Shown: positions 16,640 to 25,662 of the stretch, piece after piece | Position numbering within the stretch: the first letter of the stretch is position 1 | Layout of the letters: each line of letters starts with the position of its first letter | From: an uncultured Lachnospiraceae bacterium | GTDB lineage: Bacteria; Bacillota; Clostridia; Lachnospirales; Lachnospiraceae | Direction of reading: 5' to 3' | NCBI GenBank assembly: GCA_934320895.1 | Contig: CAKRFY010000002.1 | Span: forward strand, 1 to 64,000 | DNA length: 64,000 bases | Translations under genes and position numbers: made by a program | The notes under the pieces: model-generated | What the model was told of the DNA's origin: nothing | Seen by the model: the letters and a program-made list of their open reading frames with translations, nothing else | Databases searched by the model: none

Positions 16640-17821
16640 ATGAAAGATAAGTACGAAAAAACTCTTATTGCGTGTTATCTTGGTTTTATCACACAGGCGA
16701 TAGCAGCGAATTTTGCACCATTGTTGTTTTTAACTTTTAAAAGAACATATGGAATACCGATAAGCGAGATAGCGTTTATATCAACGACATTTTTCTTCAC
16801 GCAGCTTTTAATAGACTTATTATGTGCCAAATTTGTTGACCGTATCGGTTACAGAAAAAGTGTTGTTGCGTCCGAGATATTTTCGGCAGCAGGACTTATA
16901 GGTCTTGCAATATTGCCAGAGATTTTGCCGAATGCATATGCAGGAATTATTATAAGCGTTGTTGTTTATGCCATGGGAAGTGGGCTTATAGAAGTGCTTG
17001 TAAGCCCGATAGTAGAAGCCTGTCCGTTTGAAAATAAAAGCAGTGTTATGAGTCTGCTACATTCATTTTACTGCTGGGGTTCAGTAGGAGTCATACTTTT
17101 ATCAACAGTGTTCTTTGCTGTGTTTGGAATAGAAAACTGGCGGATACTCGCCTGCATATGGGCGTTAGTTCCTATTTACAATGTATTTAATTTTTTAAAT
17201 TGTCCGATAGAACGATTGACAGAAGAAGGAGAGGGGCTTGCAATAAGAGAGCTTTGCAAACTTCCGATATTCTGGATTTCGATAATACTAATGGTCTGTG
17301 CAGGTGCAAGTGAAATCTCAATGGCACAGTGGGCATCAGCTTATGTAGAGTCAGCACTCGGACTTCCTAAAAGTGTCGGAGACATCATGGGACCATGTCT
17401 GTTTGCGGTCGCAATGGGTGTAAGCCGATTGTTTTATGGAAAGTATGGAGAAAAAGTTGACCTTATAAAATTTATGACAGGTTCAGGAGTATTATGTCTT
17501 ATATGTTATCTGCTGGCGGGACTTGGCGGCAATCCTGTTGTCGGTCTTGCAGGTTGCATAATCTGCGGTTTTTCCGTCGGCATAATGTGGCCGGGTACGA
17601 TAAGCATAACATCAGTGAAGATAAAAGCAGGAGGAACAGCTTTATTTGCATTACTGGCAATGGCAGGAGATATGGGAGGTTCGATAGGACCTGCAATAGT
17701 TGGATTTGTAACGCAGAATGCCGGCAATAATCTCAAAGCTGGAATGCTTGCAGGATGCGTATTTCCGATAGTCCTAGTAGCATCGGTATGTATGTTGAAA
17801 GTTATGAAAGTGAAAGAATGA
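16640..17821 (+). CDS. MFS transporter
   Basis: A 393-residue major facilitator with about twelve membrane segments. Recognisable parts are FANFAPLLFLTF-like helix 1, the motif-A loop CAKFVDRIGYRKS, LHSFYCWGSVGV in helix 5 and a second-half loop with YGKYGEKVD. ATG 16640 is chosen because GGAGG (16627-16631) is eight bases upstream; the in-frame TTG 16625 precedes the ribosome binding site. The MetE-like methyltransferase gene follows after 113 bp on the same strand, so a role in uptake of a methyl donor or amino acid precursor is possible but only inferred. Confidence 0.85.
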   Translation: MKDKYEKTLIACYLGFITQAIAANFAPLLFLTFKRTYGIPISEIAFISTTFFFTQLLIDLLCAKFVDRIGYRKSVVASEIFSAAGLIGLAILPEILPNAYAGIIISVVVYAMGSGLIEVLVSPIVEACPFENKSSVMSLLHSFYCWGSVGVILLSTVFFAVFGIENWRILACIWALVPIYNVFNFLNCPIERLTEEGEGLAIRELCKLPIFWISIILMVCAGASEISMAQWASAYVESALGLPKSVGDIMGPCLFAVAMGVSRLFYGKYGEKVDLIKFMTGSGVLCLICYLLAGLGGNPVVGLAGCIICGFSVGIMWPGTISITSVKIKAGGTALFALLAMAGDMGGSIGPAIVGFVTQNAGNNLKAGMLAGCVFPIVLVASVCMLKVMKVKE

Positions 17822-17934
17822 AGTGAAAGCACTTGCCATAGCTTTAAACTATATCAAACTGCAAAATAAAGATATTATACAAACGGAATGGTTAGATGAT
17901 AATATAACCTCAGAAAAAACGGGAGGTTATACAG

Positions 17935-19050
17935 ATGAGTACATTAAAAACACCATTCAGATATGATTTTGTGGGAAGTTTTTTAAGACCGCAAAAACTA
18001 AAAAATGCAAAGGCTGATTTTGCAGTGGGCAAGATTACACAGGATGAGCTTGACAAGATAACAGATGATTGCGTCCGTGATATAGTTGCAAAGCAGAAAG
18101 AGGCAGGATTTCATGCTATAACAGATGGAGAATTTCGCAGAAAGTTCTGGCATCTTGATTTTATGTGGGGATTTGAGGGCGTTGCTCATGAGAAAAAGGG
18201 TGGCGGAGTACAGTTTAATGGAGAGATGGCAGACCTTGAAGCTACTTATCTTGTTGGAAAGGTTAAGGCGAAAGCACATCCATTTGTGGAATATTTTAAA
18301 TTTCTTAAGCAGTTTGAAGATGAGAATACTGTAGCTAAATACACGATTCCTGCACCTGCACAGATGTATCAGCAGATGATAGTTCCTCAGAATATAGAAA
18401 AGACAAGAGAATTTTATGCAACGGATGATGAGCTTATCCAGGATATCGGTTTGGCATATCAGGATGTCATAGCACAGTTTTATGAGGCAGGTTGCCGTAA
18501 TCTTCAACTTGATGATTGTACTTGGGGTGCTATTGTCGGGGATGCTGCAAAGCAGAGATATAAATCTCTCGGACTTGATATCGAGGATGTAAAGGCACAG
18601 CTTTTGAAAGTAAATAATCTTGCACTTGAGAAAAAGCCAGAGGACATGGTTATTACATCGCATATCTGTAGAGGTAATTATCATTCTACATTCTTTACAA
18701 GTGGACCTTACGATTCAGTTGCAGATTATGTATTTGCACAGGAAAATGTTGATGCGCTTCTTTTGGAGTATGACGATGAGAGATCCGGTGGATTTGCACC
18801 ACTTGCAAAAGTTTCACCTGATAAGAAAGTTGTACTTGGACTTATCACAACTAAGAAACCTGAGCTTGAGGACAAGGAAGCTGTAAAGGCAAGAATTGAG
18901 CAGGCATCAAAATATATTCCACTTGATCGTTTATGCTTAAGTCCACAGTGCGGATTTGCTTCATGTGAGATTGGAAACAAGCTTACGGAAGAACAGCAGT
19001 GGGCGAAACTTGCACTTGTAAAAGAGATAGCAGAGGAAGTCTGGAAATAA
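17935..19050 (+). CDS. MetE-like cobalamin-independent methyltransferase (YxjG/YxjH type)
   Basis: A 371-residue protein equal to the C-terminal catalytic half of cobalamin-independent methionine synthase. The fold begins with FVGSFLRPQKL and TDGEFRRKFWHLDF. Zinc ligands are visible as H243 and C245 in SHICRGNYH, and C339 in LSPQCGFASC, with substrate residues near QLDDCTWG. Short MetE homologues such as B. subtilis YxjG/YxjH methylate homocysteine using donors that differ from the long enzyme. GGGAGG precedes ATG 17935. I looked for a SAM or T-box leader in the 113-bp upstream gap and saw none. Confidence 0.9.
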   Translation: MSTLKTPFRYDFVGSFLRPQKLKNAKADFAVGKITQDELDKITDDCVRDIVAKQKEAGFHAITDGEFRRKFWHLDFMWGFEGVAHEKKGGGVQFNGEMADLEATYLVGKVKAKAHPFVEYFKFLKQFEDENTVAKYTIPAPAQMYQQMIVPQNIEKTREFYATDDELIQDIGLAYQDVIAQFYEAGCRNLQLDDCTWGAIVGDAAKQRYKSLGLDIEDVKAQLLKVNNLALEKKPEDMVITSHICRGNYHSTFFTSGPYDSVADYVFAQENVDALLLEYDDERSGGFAPLAKVSPDKKVVLGLITTKKPELEDKEAVKARIEQASKYIPLDRLCLSPQCGFASCEIGNKLTEEQQWAKLALVKEIAEEVWK

Positions 19051-19070
19051 AGAAAGATTACTGTTAAAAC

Positions 19071-19266
19071 AAAACAGACAGAAGTTTTAAGGGCTGTTAC
19101 TGTTTACACTATATATCAGGCAATTAAGAAACTAATTATATATCGTGTTATGAGCAAATAGCAAAGCGGATTGCAAATATCCGATCGACTCATGTATATA
19201 TATGAAAGTTTTGAAAGCGTCTTGAAATATATAGGTGAACAGCAGCCAAAAACTTCTGTCTGTTTT
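19071..19266. repeat. Perfect 18-bp inverted repeat bounding 160 bp
   Basis: The arm AAAACAGACAGAAGTTTT (19071-19088) and its exact reverse complement (19249-19266) enclose about 160 bp, including one dispersed repeat copy. The right arm ends in TTTTATTTG. It could be a terminator with a nested insertion, a structured RNA or a small non-autonomous element. Confidence 0.6.
19150..19190. repeat. Dispersed palindromic repeat, copy 1
   Basis: ATGAGCAAATAGC, then CGGATTGCAAATATCCG, then a CGACT tail. Closely similar copies lie at 28581-28620 and 43790-43830. The CGGAT/ATCCG arms can form a small hairpin. Confidence 0.7.
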
Positions 19267-19566
19267 ATTTGTTAGCGTAAATTCTTATTCGGATAAACAA
19301 AAATAGAAAAGAGCACAACTGTATATTTGTCTTTTGCAAAAGTAGAAAATATAAATAAGCAATGTTATAATATGATGCAAAGGCTAAGATTGAATGGCAA
19401 TGTAACAATTAATGGTAATGTAGCAATCAGTGACATAAGGATAATTCGGAATATTACACTGAGAAATTTGCGGAGATGTAAAAAGCAAAATTTTAAATTT
19501 ATTGTTGATTTGCGAGTCTGACATGAGTTATCAGACTGTGGTTTATGTTTTAGGAGGTAGAAATTT

Positions 19567-20169
19567 ATGGATGAAAGATTAAAAAAACAACTTGATTTTG
19601 CGTTGGAGATAGATAAGGAAAAAAATATATTCAGACAGACACATCTGTCAGGTCACGGCAGAAACGAAAATGATGCAGAACACGCATGGCATATGGCAAT
19701 CATGGCATATCTTTTAAAAGAATATTCAAATGAACCTGTGGATATCGGAAAGGTTATGCTTATGTGTCTGATACATGATATAGTGGAGATAGATGCAGGA
19801 GATACATATGCGTACGATGCAGAAAATCTTAAGACGCAGAAAGCAAGGGAAGATGCGGCAAAGGAGAGGATATTTTCTATATTACCGGAGGAGCAGAAAG
19901 ATGAACTTATAAAGTTGTTTGATGAGTTTGAGGAATTTAAAACAGCGGAGTCAAAATTTGCTCATGCAATGGACAATCTCCAGCCTTTAATCTTAAATAA
20001 CAGTAACGGTGGTGGTGACTGGAGGGAACATGGTGTGACGGCAGAGCAAGTGTATGGCAGACAGAGTAAGACAAAACTTGGTTCTGAGCGTCTGTATGAG
20101 GTTATTGACAGAATTCTAAAAGAAAATATTGATAAAGGGAACATAAAAGAGGAGACTGTACAAAAATAG
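19567..20169 (+). CDS. HD-domain hydrolase (YfbR/HDDC2-like nucleotidase)
   Basis: A 200-residue HD phosphohydrolase. Metal ligands are apparent: H39 in DAEHAWHMA, H70 and D71 in CLIHDIVEIDAGDTYAYD, and a distal Asp in FAHAMDNLQP. The EHxWHMA and HDxxEIxAGDT segments match the HDDC2/YfbR group, whose members remove the 5'-phosphate from deoxynucleoside monophosphates. The substrate is inferred from family only. TAGGAGG lies seven bases before ATG 19567. The gene looks complete and stands alone between intergenic regions. Confidence 0.85.
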   Translation: MDERLKKQLDFALEIDKEKNIFRQTHLSGHGRNENDAEHAWHMAIMAYLLKEYSNEPVDIGKVMLMCLIHDIVEIDAGDTYAYDAENLKTQKAREDAAKERIFSILPEEQKDELIKLFDEFEEFKTAESKFAHAMDNLQPLILNNSNGGGDWREHGVTAEQVYGRQSKTKLGSERLYEVIDRILKENIDKGNIKEETVQK

Positions 20170-20279
20170 ATTTTTGACGATATCTAATATAGTAGATATT
20201 TTTTGCAAGCTAAGTCTGTTTGGAAAAATAATTTATGTTTATGGATTATTGTAAAGATCAGAAAGGGGTGTAGTGAGTA

Positions 20280-20879
20280 ATGAGAGTGGAAGCTTTAAAT
20301 CAAAGTGTGCAGGTTACAAGTGTAAATACTGTTAATGCAGCAAGTAAAGATTTTCGTGAGATATTGGATTCAGAAGCCATCAGTACTGAATTGGATGATG
20401 AATTAAGAAATATGACAAAGCAGTCATTCTATAAAGTGCCATACGGCAATTATAAAAAAAGTACCATCAATATTGGTCAATCTTCGGAGGATGAAATTGA
20501 TACGGGGAGATATCAGATACGCAGAAGTAATGAAGATGTAGAAATCTATGATAAAAAAACACAGCAAAAATTTGGCTGGATTCTTCGCTATGGGGATGAA
20601 GTACAGGTGGACTCACAAAGCAATCAGAAATTTTTGATAAATGACTTTGGAAATGGTTTCTTTATGATGCAATATGTTGATGACGAACTGGAAAATGGTT
20701 TAAAAAAATTTTTTGATGTAGATGAATTGCCAGAAAAGGCAGAACTTACACTGATTATTATGCTGTCTAAAACGAAGAAAGTATTTACAACTCACCTCAC
20801 CGTGCTTTGTAGTGTAGCTCTTTACAAACTATTTTACAACACAACGTTGACTTTCATTACTATTTGTGCCGCCAGTTGA
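20280..20879 (+). CDS. Hypothetical protein with probably aberrant C-terminus
   Basis: A 199-residue protein I do not recognise. AAAGGGG lies ahead of ATG 20280. The first 155 residues are hydrophilic ([20 protein letters not shown], later [20 protein letters not shown] and [20 protein letters not shown]), without signal peptide or membrane segment. After about residue 158 the composition changes abruptly to hydrophobic and Cys/Thr-rich ([18 protein letters not shown]), which looks like out-of-frame or foreign sequence joined to a truncated gene. The junction is near 20755. Cytoplasmic or flagellum-related roles cannot be judged. Confidence 0.5.
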   Translation: MRVEALNQSVQVTSVNTVNAASKDFREILDSEAISTELDDELRNMTKQSFYKVPYGNYKKSTINIGQSSEDEIDTGRYQIRRSNEDVEIYDKKTQQKFGWILRYGDEVQVDSQSNQKFLINDFGNGFFMMQYVDDELENGLKKFFDVDELPEKAELTLIIMLSKTKKVFTTHLTVLCSVALYKLFYNTTLTFITICAAS

Positions 20880-20901
20880 AGGCGGCGGAATGGAGATTAT
20901 T

Positions 20902-21048
20902 ATGTCAGAAAGAAAAAATTTTGGAGCACAGCCGTTCCTTTTTCCGCAGCCGGTTCTTATTATTGGAACATACGACGAGCAGGGAAAAGCAAATGCAATG
21001 AATGCGGCATGGGGCGGTATTTATATAATGCAGTTAAAAAGTGTGTAG
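20902..21048 (+). pseudogene. N-terminal fragment of flavin reductase-like protein
   Basis: ATG 20902, six bases after GGAG, starts [20 protein letters not shown], then [19 protein letters not shown], the N-terminus of the FMN-binding split-barrel flavin reductases (DIM6/NTAB family). After about 42 residues homology ends at [11 protein letters not shown] and a stop at 21046-21048. The other 140 or so residues of the family are absent. The stretch to 21383 contains no gene. This is a truncated gene in a scarred region. Confidence 0.7.
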
Positions 21049-21383
21049 TCTATCAACGTAAGTCCAGCTTATTATGATAAGATTACACTTTTTTATGCAG
21101 AAAAAAGGGGAGACAAATCCTCTGCTTCTACAAGGGGCAGTTGCATTTGCTTCGCAAATGATAGTGTCAAGTGAACTATGAAAAAATGAGCCAAAGAAAA
21201 AAGTTCAAATGAACCTTGAAAATTGCAGATATTTTAAGAAGGATTCCAAGCATATATAGTATTATATTTTATTGGAAATTATCGAAAAATTTGCTGAATC
21301 ATTATAAAAAAGAAACTAAGGATATATATTTCCCAAGAGATATGTTATAATTATGGCAGATTAAAAGGTAAGGAGGTACAGTT
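21049..21383. other. Intergenic region before CAP gene
   Basis: 335 bp. One frame (21052-21180) reads about 40 residues starting SINVSPAYYDKITLFYAEK, without a start codon or ribosome binding site, possibly another gene fragment. Near 21350 a TATAAT-like stretch (GTTATAATTATG) and AAGGAGG (21370-21376) precede ATG 21384. Confidence 0.4.
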
Positions 21384-23984
21384 ATGAGTAAAAGAAACAG
21401 ATGGAAACAAATATGCAGCATGTTTATGGCTGTGATGATGATTTTTACCTCGCTATATTGGGGTGGGATGAAGGCTTCAGCTGAGACACCGCCTGTAAAG
21501 ATCAAGGTGACATTTGGGCAGACAGAAGCGCGTTCGATGCTTGCCGATATCAATGCATTCCGAACGTCGGATACAGAGGCGTGGTGCTGGGATAAGACCG
21601 ATAGTACAAAGCAATCGTATCGAACCACAGAGTTACAGTATGATTATGCGTTAGAGCGTGTTGCAATGAAAAGGGCAGTAGAGATTGCGCTTTCCTACGA
21701 TCATACCAGACCAAATGGCACGAAATGTTTTACCGCATATCCGTCCGGATATATGGCAAAGGGAGAAAATATTGCTGCTGGTTATATGAGTGCAGCAGAG
21801 GTATTTAACGGATGGAAGGAAGAAAATGAATTTTATGGCGGACAGGGACACAGAAGAAATATGCTCAGTTCTAATTTTAAGGCTGTTGGAATCGGGCATG
21901 TCGTATATCAGGGATGCCATTACTGGGTGCAGGAGTTTGGTGATAAGGTCATGGATGGGACGGCTTCAGCAGCGAATGACAGTACGCAGATTGAGGATGT
22001 AGATGTTTCTGCGTCTTATATCACGGCAGTAAAAACAAACCTGGATGATGTCAGCTTAAAAGTCGGAGAGAAAGTAACGACAGCAGATTTTTCACTCGCG
22101 ATAAATGTGAAGAATCAATGGGGATATATAAAGGATTGTGTGATAGAAAATACCTGTACCGCAAAAATTGAAGATGAAACGATTGCAAGTCTATCGGATG
22201 ACGGGGTGATCACCGGATTAAAGAGTGGTACGACTAAAATATGGATATCCAACCCATTCGGAGATGATTTTTACCGTACAATCACGGTCGGAGAAAGAGC
22301 GGAATCAAAAGATGATAATACAGCGAAGCCGGATGTGGACAAAACAGATATTTCTGTAGAGCCGATCGCGGATCAGGTATATACCGGTTCTGCGTTGATG
22401 CCGGATGTGGTTGTAAAAGATGGTTCAAAGGTACTCGTAAAAGATGTAGATTATACTGTTTTATACAGTAATAATACAAATGTTGGAACTGCTTCTGTAA
22501 AAGTTACGGGAAAAGGAACATATGAAGGTTCTTATACGACGAACTTTAAAATCGTTTCGCGTGCAATAGGACAGGCAGCCTGCAGCAGAATTGCAGACCA
22601 GACTTATACCGGAAATGTAATTCAGCCATCCTTTACCGTTACTTATAATAATAAGACATTGGTAAAAGGAACGGATTATACAGTATCTTTTAAGAATAAT
22701 GTCAATATCGGAACGGCAACCATTATCATTACCGGAAAAGGGAACTTTGAGGGAAACAAAGAGATAACATTTAAGATTACAGAGCCGTTAGATATTTCGG
22801 TAGATGCAATCGCAGACCAGATGTACACCGGTTCTGTATTGAAGCCGGAGGTTGTTGTAAAAGCCGGCACAAAGGTACTTAAAAAAAGTGTGGATTATTA
22901 TGTTTCTTACAGCGATAATACAAATGTAGGAACTGCCACTGCAAAAATCACAGGAAGAGGAAATTATAAAGGCTCTTATACAACAACTTTTAAGATTCTT
23001 CCATGTGCGATCAGTCAGGTCACTATAGGAAAAATTGCAGATAAGACATACAGCGGAAAGAAAATTGAACCATCTGTCAAGCTTACATATAAGAATAAGA
23101 ATTTGAAAAGAGGAACGGATTATACTGTTTCCTATGATAACAATATCGATGTAGGAACTGCGACAGCAACTATTACAGGAATCGGCAATTTTACGGGAAC
23201 AACCACAGTAAGCTTTAAAATTGTAAAAGGTACTTCTAAGATTACAGTTAGTGCGATTTCTAACCAGACCTTTACAGGAACGGAGATTACACCGGCAGTT
23301 TCCGTGCAGGAGGGAACGAAAAAGTTAACAAAGGATGTGGACTACAAGGTTTCTTATGCCGATAATATCAATGTAGGAACTGCAACCGTTACTGTTACCG
23401 GAATTGGTTCTTATGAGGGAACTGCCCGTAAGACATTTCGGATCGTATCCCGTCCGATCAAAGAGGTCAGTGTTGAAAAAATTGATGCTCAGGAATATAC
23501 AGGGAAGGAACTTACACCGAAGCTGAATCTGACTTATAATGGAAAAACATTAACAGAGAATGTTGATTATGTGGCTGTATACAGCAGTAACATTGAGCCT
23601 GGAAATGGCGTGGTTAAGATTCAGGGAAAAGGCAATTTTAGTGGACAAAGAACAGCAGTCTTTAAAATTAAAGAAAATAGCCAGTCTGCTAACAGCGGTG
23701 ACAATCAAAACGATAACAAGAACGATAACAAAGATGAAACCGTTCACACCACAAAAATGACGCTGAGCAAGATAAGAGTGACTTTAAAGAAAGGCAAAAC
23801 TTATCGTTTAAAGGTGACGGTGAATGCCGGAAGCGTAGACAAGATTACGTTTACGTCATCCGATAAAAAGGTCGCAACGGTGTCTAAAAATGGTGTTATT
23901 AAAGCGAAGAAAGCAGGCAGAGCGCGCATTACTGTAAAGAGTGGAAAAAGAACAAAATGGTGTAGGGTAATTGTAAAAAAATAA
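21384..23984 (+). CDS. Secreted CAP-domain protein with six beta-repeats and Big2 domain
   Basis: An 866-residue extracellular protein. A signal peptide ends at ASA-E (residue 33/34). Residues about 45-190 form a CAP/SCP domain with the cavity residues in SYDHTRPNG, KGENIAAG and GQGHRRNML. A Big2-like region (about 215-305) follows, then six repeats of about 72 residues (about 320-765), each with (D/Q)xYTGxxxxP near the start, a VDY/TDY core and a GNFxG near the end. Odd repeats resemble one another, as do even ones. A Asn/Asp-rich linker leads to a C-terminal Big2 domain. No LPxTG or membrane anchor is seen, so it is secreted or wall-associated by its basic C-terminus. AAGGAGG precedes ATG 21384. 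Confidence 0.88.
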   Translation: MSKRNRWKQICSMFMAVMMIFTSLYWGGMKASAETPPVKIKVTFGQTEARSMLADINAFRTSDTEAWCWDKTDSTKQSYRTTELQYDYALERVAMKRAVEIALSYDHTRPNGTKCFTAYPSGYMAKGENIAAGYMSAAEVFNGWKEENEFYGGQGHRRNMLSSNFKAVGIGHVVYQGCHYWVQEFGDKVMDGTASAANDSTQIEDVDVSASYITAVKTNLDDVSLKVGEKVTTADFSLAINVKNQWGYIKDCVIENTCTAKIEDETIASLSDDGVITGLKSGTTKIWISNPFGDDFYRTITVGERAESKDDNTAKPDVDKTDISVEPIADQVYTGSALMPDVVVKDGSKVLVKDVDYTVLYSNNTNVGTASVKVTGKGTYEGSYTTNFKIVSRAIGQAACSRIADQTYTGNVIQPSFTVTYNNKTLVKGTDYTVSFKNNVNIGTATIIITGKGNFEGNKEITFKITEPLDISVDAIADQMYTGSVLKPEVVVKAGTKVLKKSVDYYVSYSDNTNVGTATAKITGRGNYKGSYTTTFKILPCAISQVTIGKIADKTYSGKKIEPSVKLTYKNKNLKRGTDYTVSYDNNIDVGTATATITGIGNFTGTTTVSFKIVKGTSKITVSAISNQTFTGTEITPAVSVQEGTKKLTKDVDYKVSYADNINVGTATVTVTGIGSYEGTARKTFRIVSRPIKEVSVEKIDAQEYTGKELTPKLNLTYNGKTLTENVDYVAVYSSNIEPGNGVVKIQGKGNFSGQRTAVFKIKENSQSANSGDNQNDNKNDNKDETVHTTKMTLSKIRVTLKKGKTYRLKVTVNAGSVDKITFTSSDKKVATVSKNGVIKAKKAGRARITVKSGKRTKWCRVIVKK

Positions 23985-24019
23985 GAAATAAAAGGGCTTT
24001 GAAATAAGTCGATTAAAGA

Positions 24020-24058
24020 AACGCCAATTCTGGGTAAATGCCGGTTCTGGCGTTTTTT
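24020..24058 (+). terminator. Rho-independent terminator after CAP gene
   Basis: Stem AACGCCA (24020-24026) with TGGCGTT (24048-24054), followed by a T run to 24058. It ends the CAP-protein transcript. Confidence 0.8.
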
Positions 24059-24117
24059 GATGATGGGAAATGAGTAGATATGTCTAATTATCAGATCGGA
24101 TAAAGGTAATTCACTTT

Positions 24118-24366
24118 GTGTTTGGGAACAGTTTATTTTTAGGAGTAATTATTTATTTGACATGTCTATTGTTTGGAATTTTTGGAGTAGGTGCATATAT
24201 TTCGTCGCAGACGGTTGATGCGGAAGTTATCTCAATGGGGACAGATTATCTTAGGATATGCTGTGTGATTTCTTTTGGAATTGTTTTCTTTTCATTATTT
24301 GAAAAGTTGTTGCAGGCAACAGGCCGTTCACTTTACTCTACAATAGGTCAGGTAGTAGGTGCTGTG
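24118..24366 (+). pseudogene. Internal fragment of a MATE transporter
   Basis: About 82 residues from the first half of a MATE protein: [39 protein letters not shown], then [20 protein letters not shown] and [18 protein letters not shown]. Neither the N-terminal helix nor anything after the GAV segment remains. At about 24367 the frame passes directly into TnpB sequence. GTG 24118 is the first possible start, without ribosome binding site. This is distinct from the intact MATE gene at 1377-2741. Confidence 0.75.
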
Positions 24367-24681
24367 GTATGTGTGGAAACTTTAGATATGCGAAATATGT
24401 CTAACAAAGGCTTTGGTAACGGTAAGGCGACATTAGATAATGGATATGGTATGTTTCTAATGATGTTAGAATACAAGTTATCAGACAGAGGAAAATACTT
24501 TGTAAAAGTAGATAAGTGGTATCCGTCAAGTCAGTTATGTTATGCGTGTGGTAAACAGCATAAAGAAATGAAGAACCTACTTATCCGAGAGTTAGTATGT
24601 GAATGTGGGTATAAAAATGACAGAGATACTAACGCTGCTCTAAACATAAAAAAAGAAGGACTTAGATTACTTACAGCATAA
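24367..24681 (+). mobile_element. TnpB C-terminal remnant (IS200/IS605 family)
   Basis: About 104 residues of an IS605-type TnpB. It keeps the RuvC-II Glu region ([19 protein letters not shown]), the zinc ribbon ([15 protein letters not shown] with the later VCECGY pair) and the RuvC-III Asp in [11 protein letters not shown]. RuvC-I and the N-terminal part are gone, so RNA-guided nuclease activity is impossible. No TnpA and no element ends were identified. It is fused in frame to a MATE fragment upstream and abuts a truncated GNAT gene downstream. Confidence 0.8.
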
Positions 24682-24686
24682 ACGAA

Positions 24687-25112
24687 ATGCTTATTATAGT
24701 AGGTAGATCTACACAGGAGGAATTGCTTACAGAGGAAAGTGGAAAAGAATTTTTTGCGGCACAGACATACAGTGCTGTTGCAAAAGACAAAGAAAGCGGA
24801 GAAGTTTACGGATTGTATATACTTCACCCTAACAATGTAGGAAGATGCGGTCACATATGCAATGCCAGCTATGCCGTGAGCAGTAAGTCGAGAGGTGTGC
24901 ATATCGGAGAAAAACTGGTTAAGGATTGTCTTATACAGGGAAAAGAACACGGCTTTAGAGTATTACAGTTCAATGCTGTTGTAGCTTCAAATATTCATGC
25001 AAGACATCTTTACGAGAGACTTGGATTTGAGCAACTCGGAACAATACCGGGTGGATTTCGTATGAAAGACGGGCATTACGAGGATATTTGTCCTTATTAT
25101 CATTTATTGTAA
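24687..25112 (+). pseudogene. GNAT acetyltransferase lacking its N-terminus
   Basis: The frame encodes most of a GNAT protein: SGEVYGLYILHPNNVGRCGH, ASYAVSSKSRGVHIGEKLVK with the acetyl-CoA pyrophosphate loop, and NIHARHLYERLGFEQLGTIP. Family members normally start with a further 30-40 residues (beta-1 and helix-1). Here the upstream sequence is TnpB-derived and homology begins around QEELLTEESGKEF. The start at ATG 24687 is only six bases beyond the TnpB stop and has no good ribosome binding site. The acetyl-CoA site is intact, so residual expression is possible, but the fold is probably broken. Confidence 0.65.
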
Positions 25113-25240
25113 AATAAATAAAGTTTTCGGTGACATAGAGTCAGTCTGGAAATCAAAATTTTTTGGTACAGATGCCTGAATATTAGATGCTTAGGCAGTG
25201 ATATTTTAAAGCTGAATTGACGGATGGAAAGGAAAAAAAA

Positions 25241-25534
25241 TTGGGAAAATATAATGATGAAATCTTGAAAAAACATATATCAAATATGAATGAATTTTGT
25301 GGTGAAAATATAAGTTTTGAGCAGGGGAAAGAACAGCTTGAAATGATATATAAATATTATACAAAGAGATTTCCGGATGAAGAAATATTATACAAAAATC
25401 TTATTATTTTAAAAAATGAAATAATTAGTGATGAAATGTTAAATGAAAATTATTATAAAAATACATGCCACTGGATGAGGTATTTTGTTTTATGTAGTGG
25501 TGGTGAATGGAAAGAATTGTGGCAGGCAATATAA
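25241..25534 (+). CDS. Small hypothetical protein
   Basis: A 97-residue soluble, charged protein (KYNDEILKKHISNMNEFCGE, ending HWMRYFVLCSGGEWKELWQA). I chose TTG 25241 because AAAGGA at 25228-25233 is eight bases upstream; an in-frame TTG at 25217 is also possible. No family is recognised and no membrane segment is seen. It is followed by a strong terminator, which supports it being a transcribed unit. Low GC and codon use match the surroundings. Confidence 0.5.
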   Translation: MGKYNDEILKKHISNMNEFCGENISFEQGKEQLEMIYKYYTKRFPDEEILYKNLIILKNEIISDEMLNENYYKNTCHWMRYFVLCSGGEWKELWQAI

Positions 25535-25549
25535 ACTTTTGTCATATAA

Positions 25550-25590
25550 AAAATGGATAAGTCAAAGCTAAAGGCAGACTTATCCATTTT
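25550..25590. terminator. Bidirectional rho-independent terminator
   Basis: A perfect 14-bp stem (25550-25563 with 25577-25590) around GATAAGTC/GACTTATC, with A-rich left and T-rich right flanks. Confidence 0.85.
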
Positions 25591-25662
25591 TAATTATTAG
25601 AAAAGTATGATTACCAAATCGCAAAATACGACAAATAATGTGCAAAATACACAAAAAAACGC

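Larger units (their letters stand above)
19051..19566. other. Intergenic region with large stem and dispersed repeat
   Basis: 516 bp without a convincing gene. It holds the long inverted repeat at 19071-19266, one copy of the dispersed palindromic repeat (19150-19190), and a ribosome binding site TAGGAGG (19552-19558) for the next gene. An ORF at 19327-19521 lacks a ribosome binding site and family likeness. Confidence 0.6.

Noticed and set aside
17822..17934. SAM or T-box riboswitch ahead of the MetE-like gene
   Set aside because: No conserved box, tandem hairpins or terminator/antiterminator pair in the 113-bp gap.
17998..18684. 228-codon minus-strand ORF
   Set aside because: Antisense to the MetE-like gene, which has clear family motifs and zinc ligands.
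24367..24681. Active RNA-guided TnpB nuclease
   Set aside because: The first RuvC block and N-terminal half are missing, and no guide RNA end or TnpA is seen.
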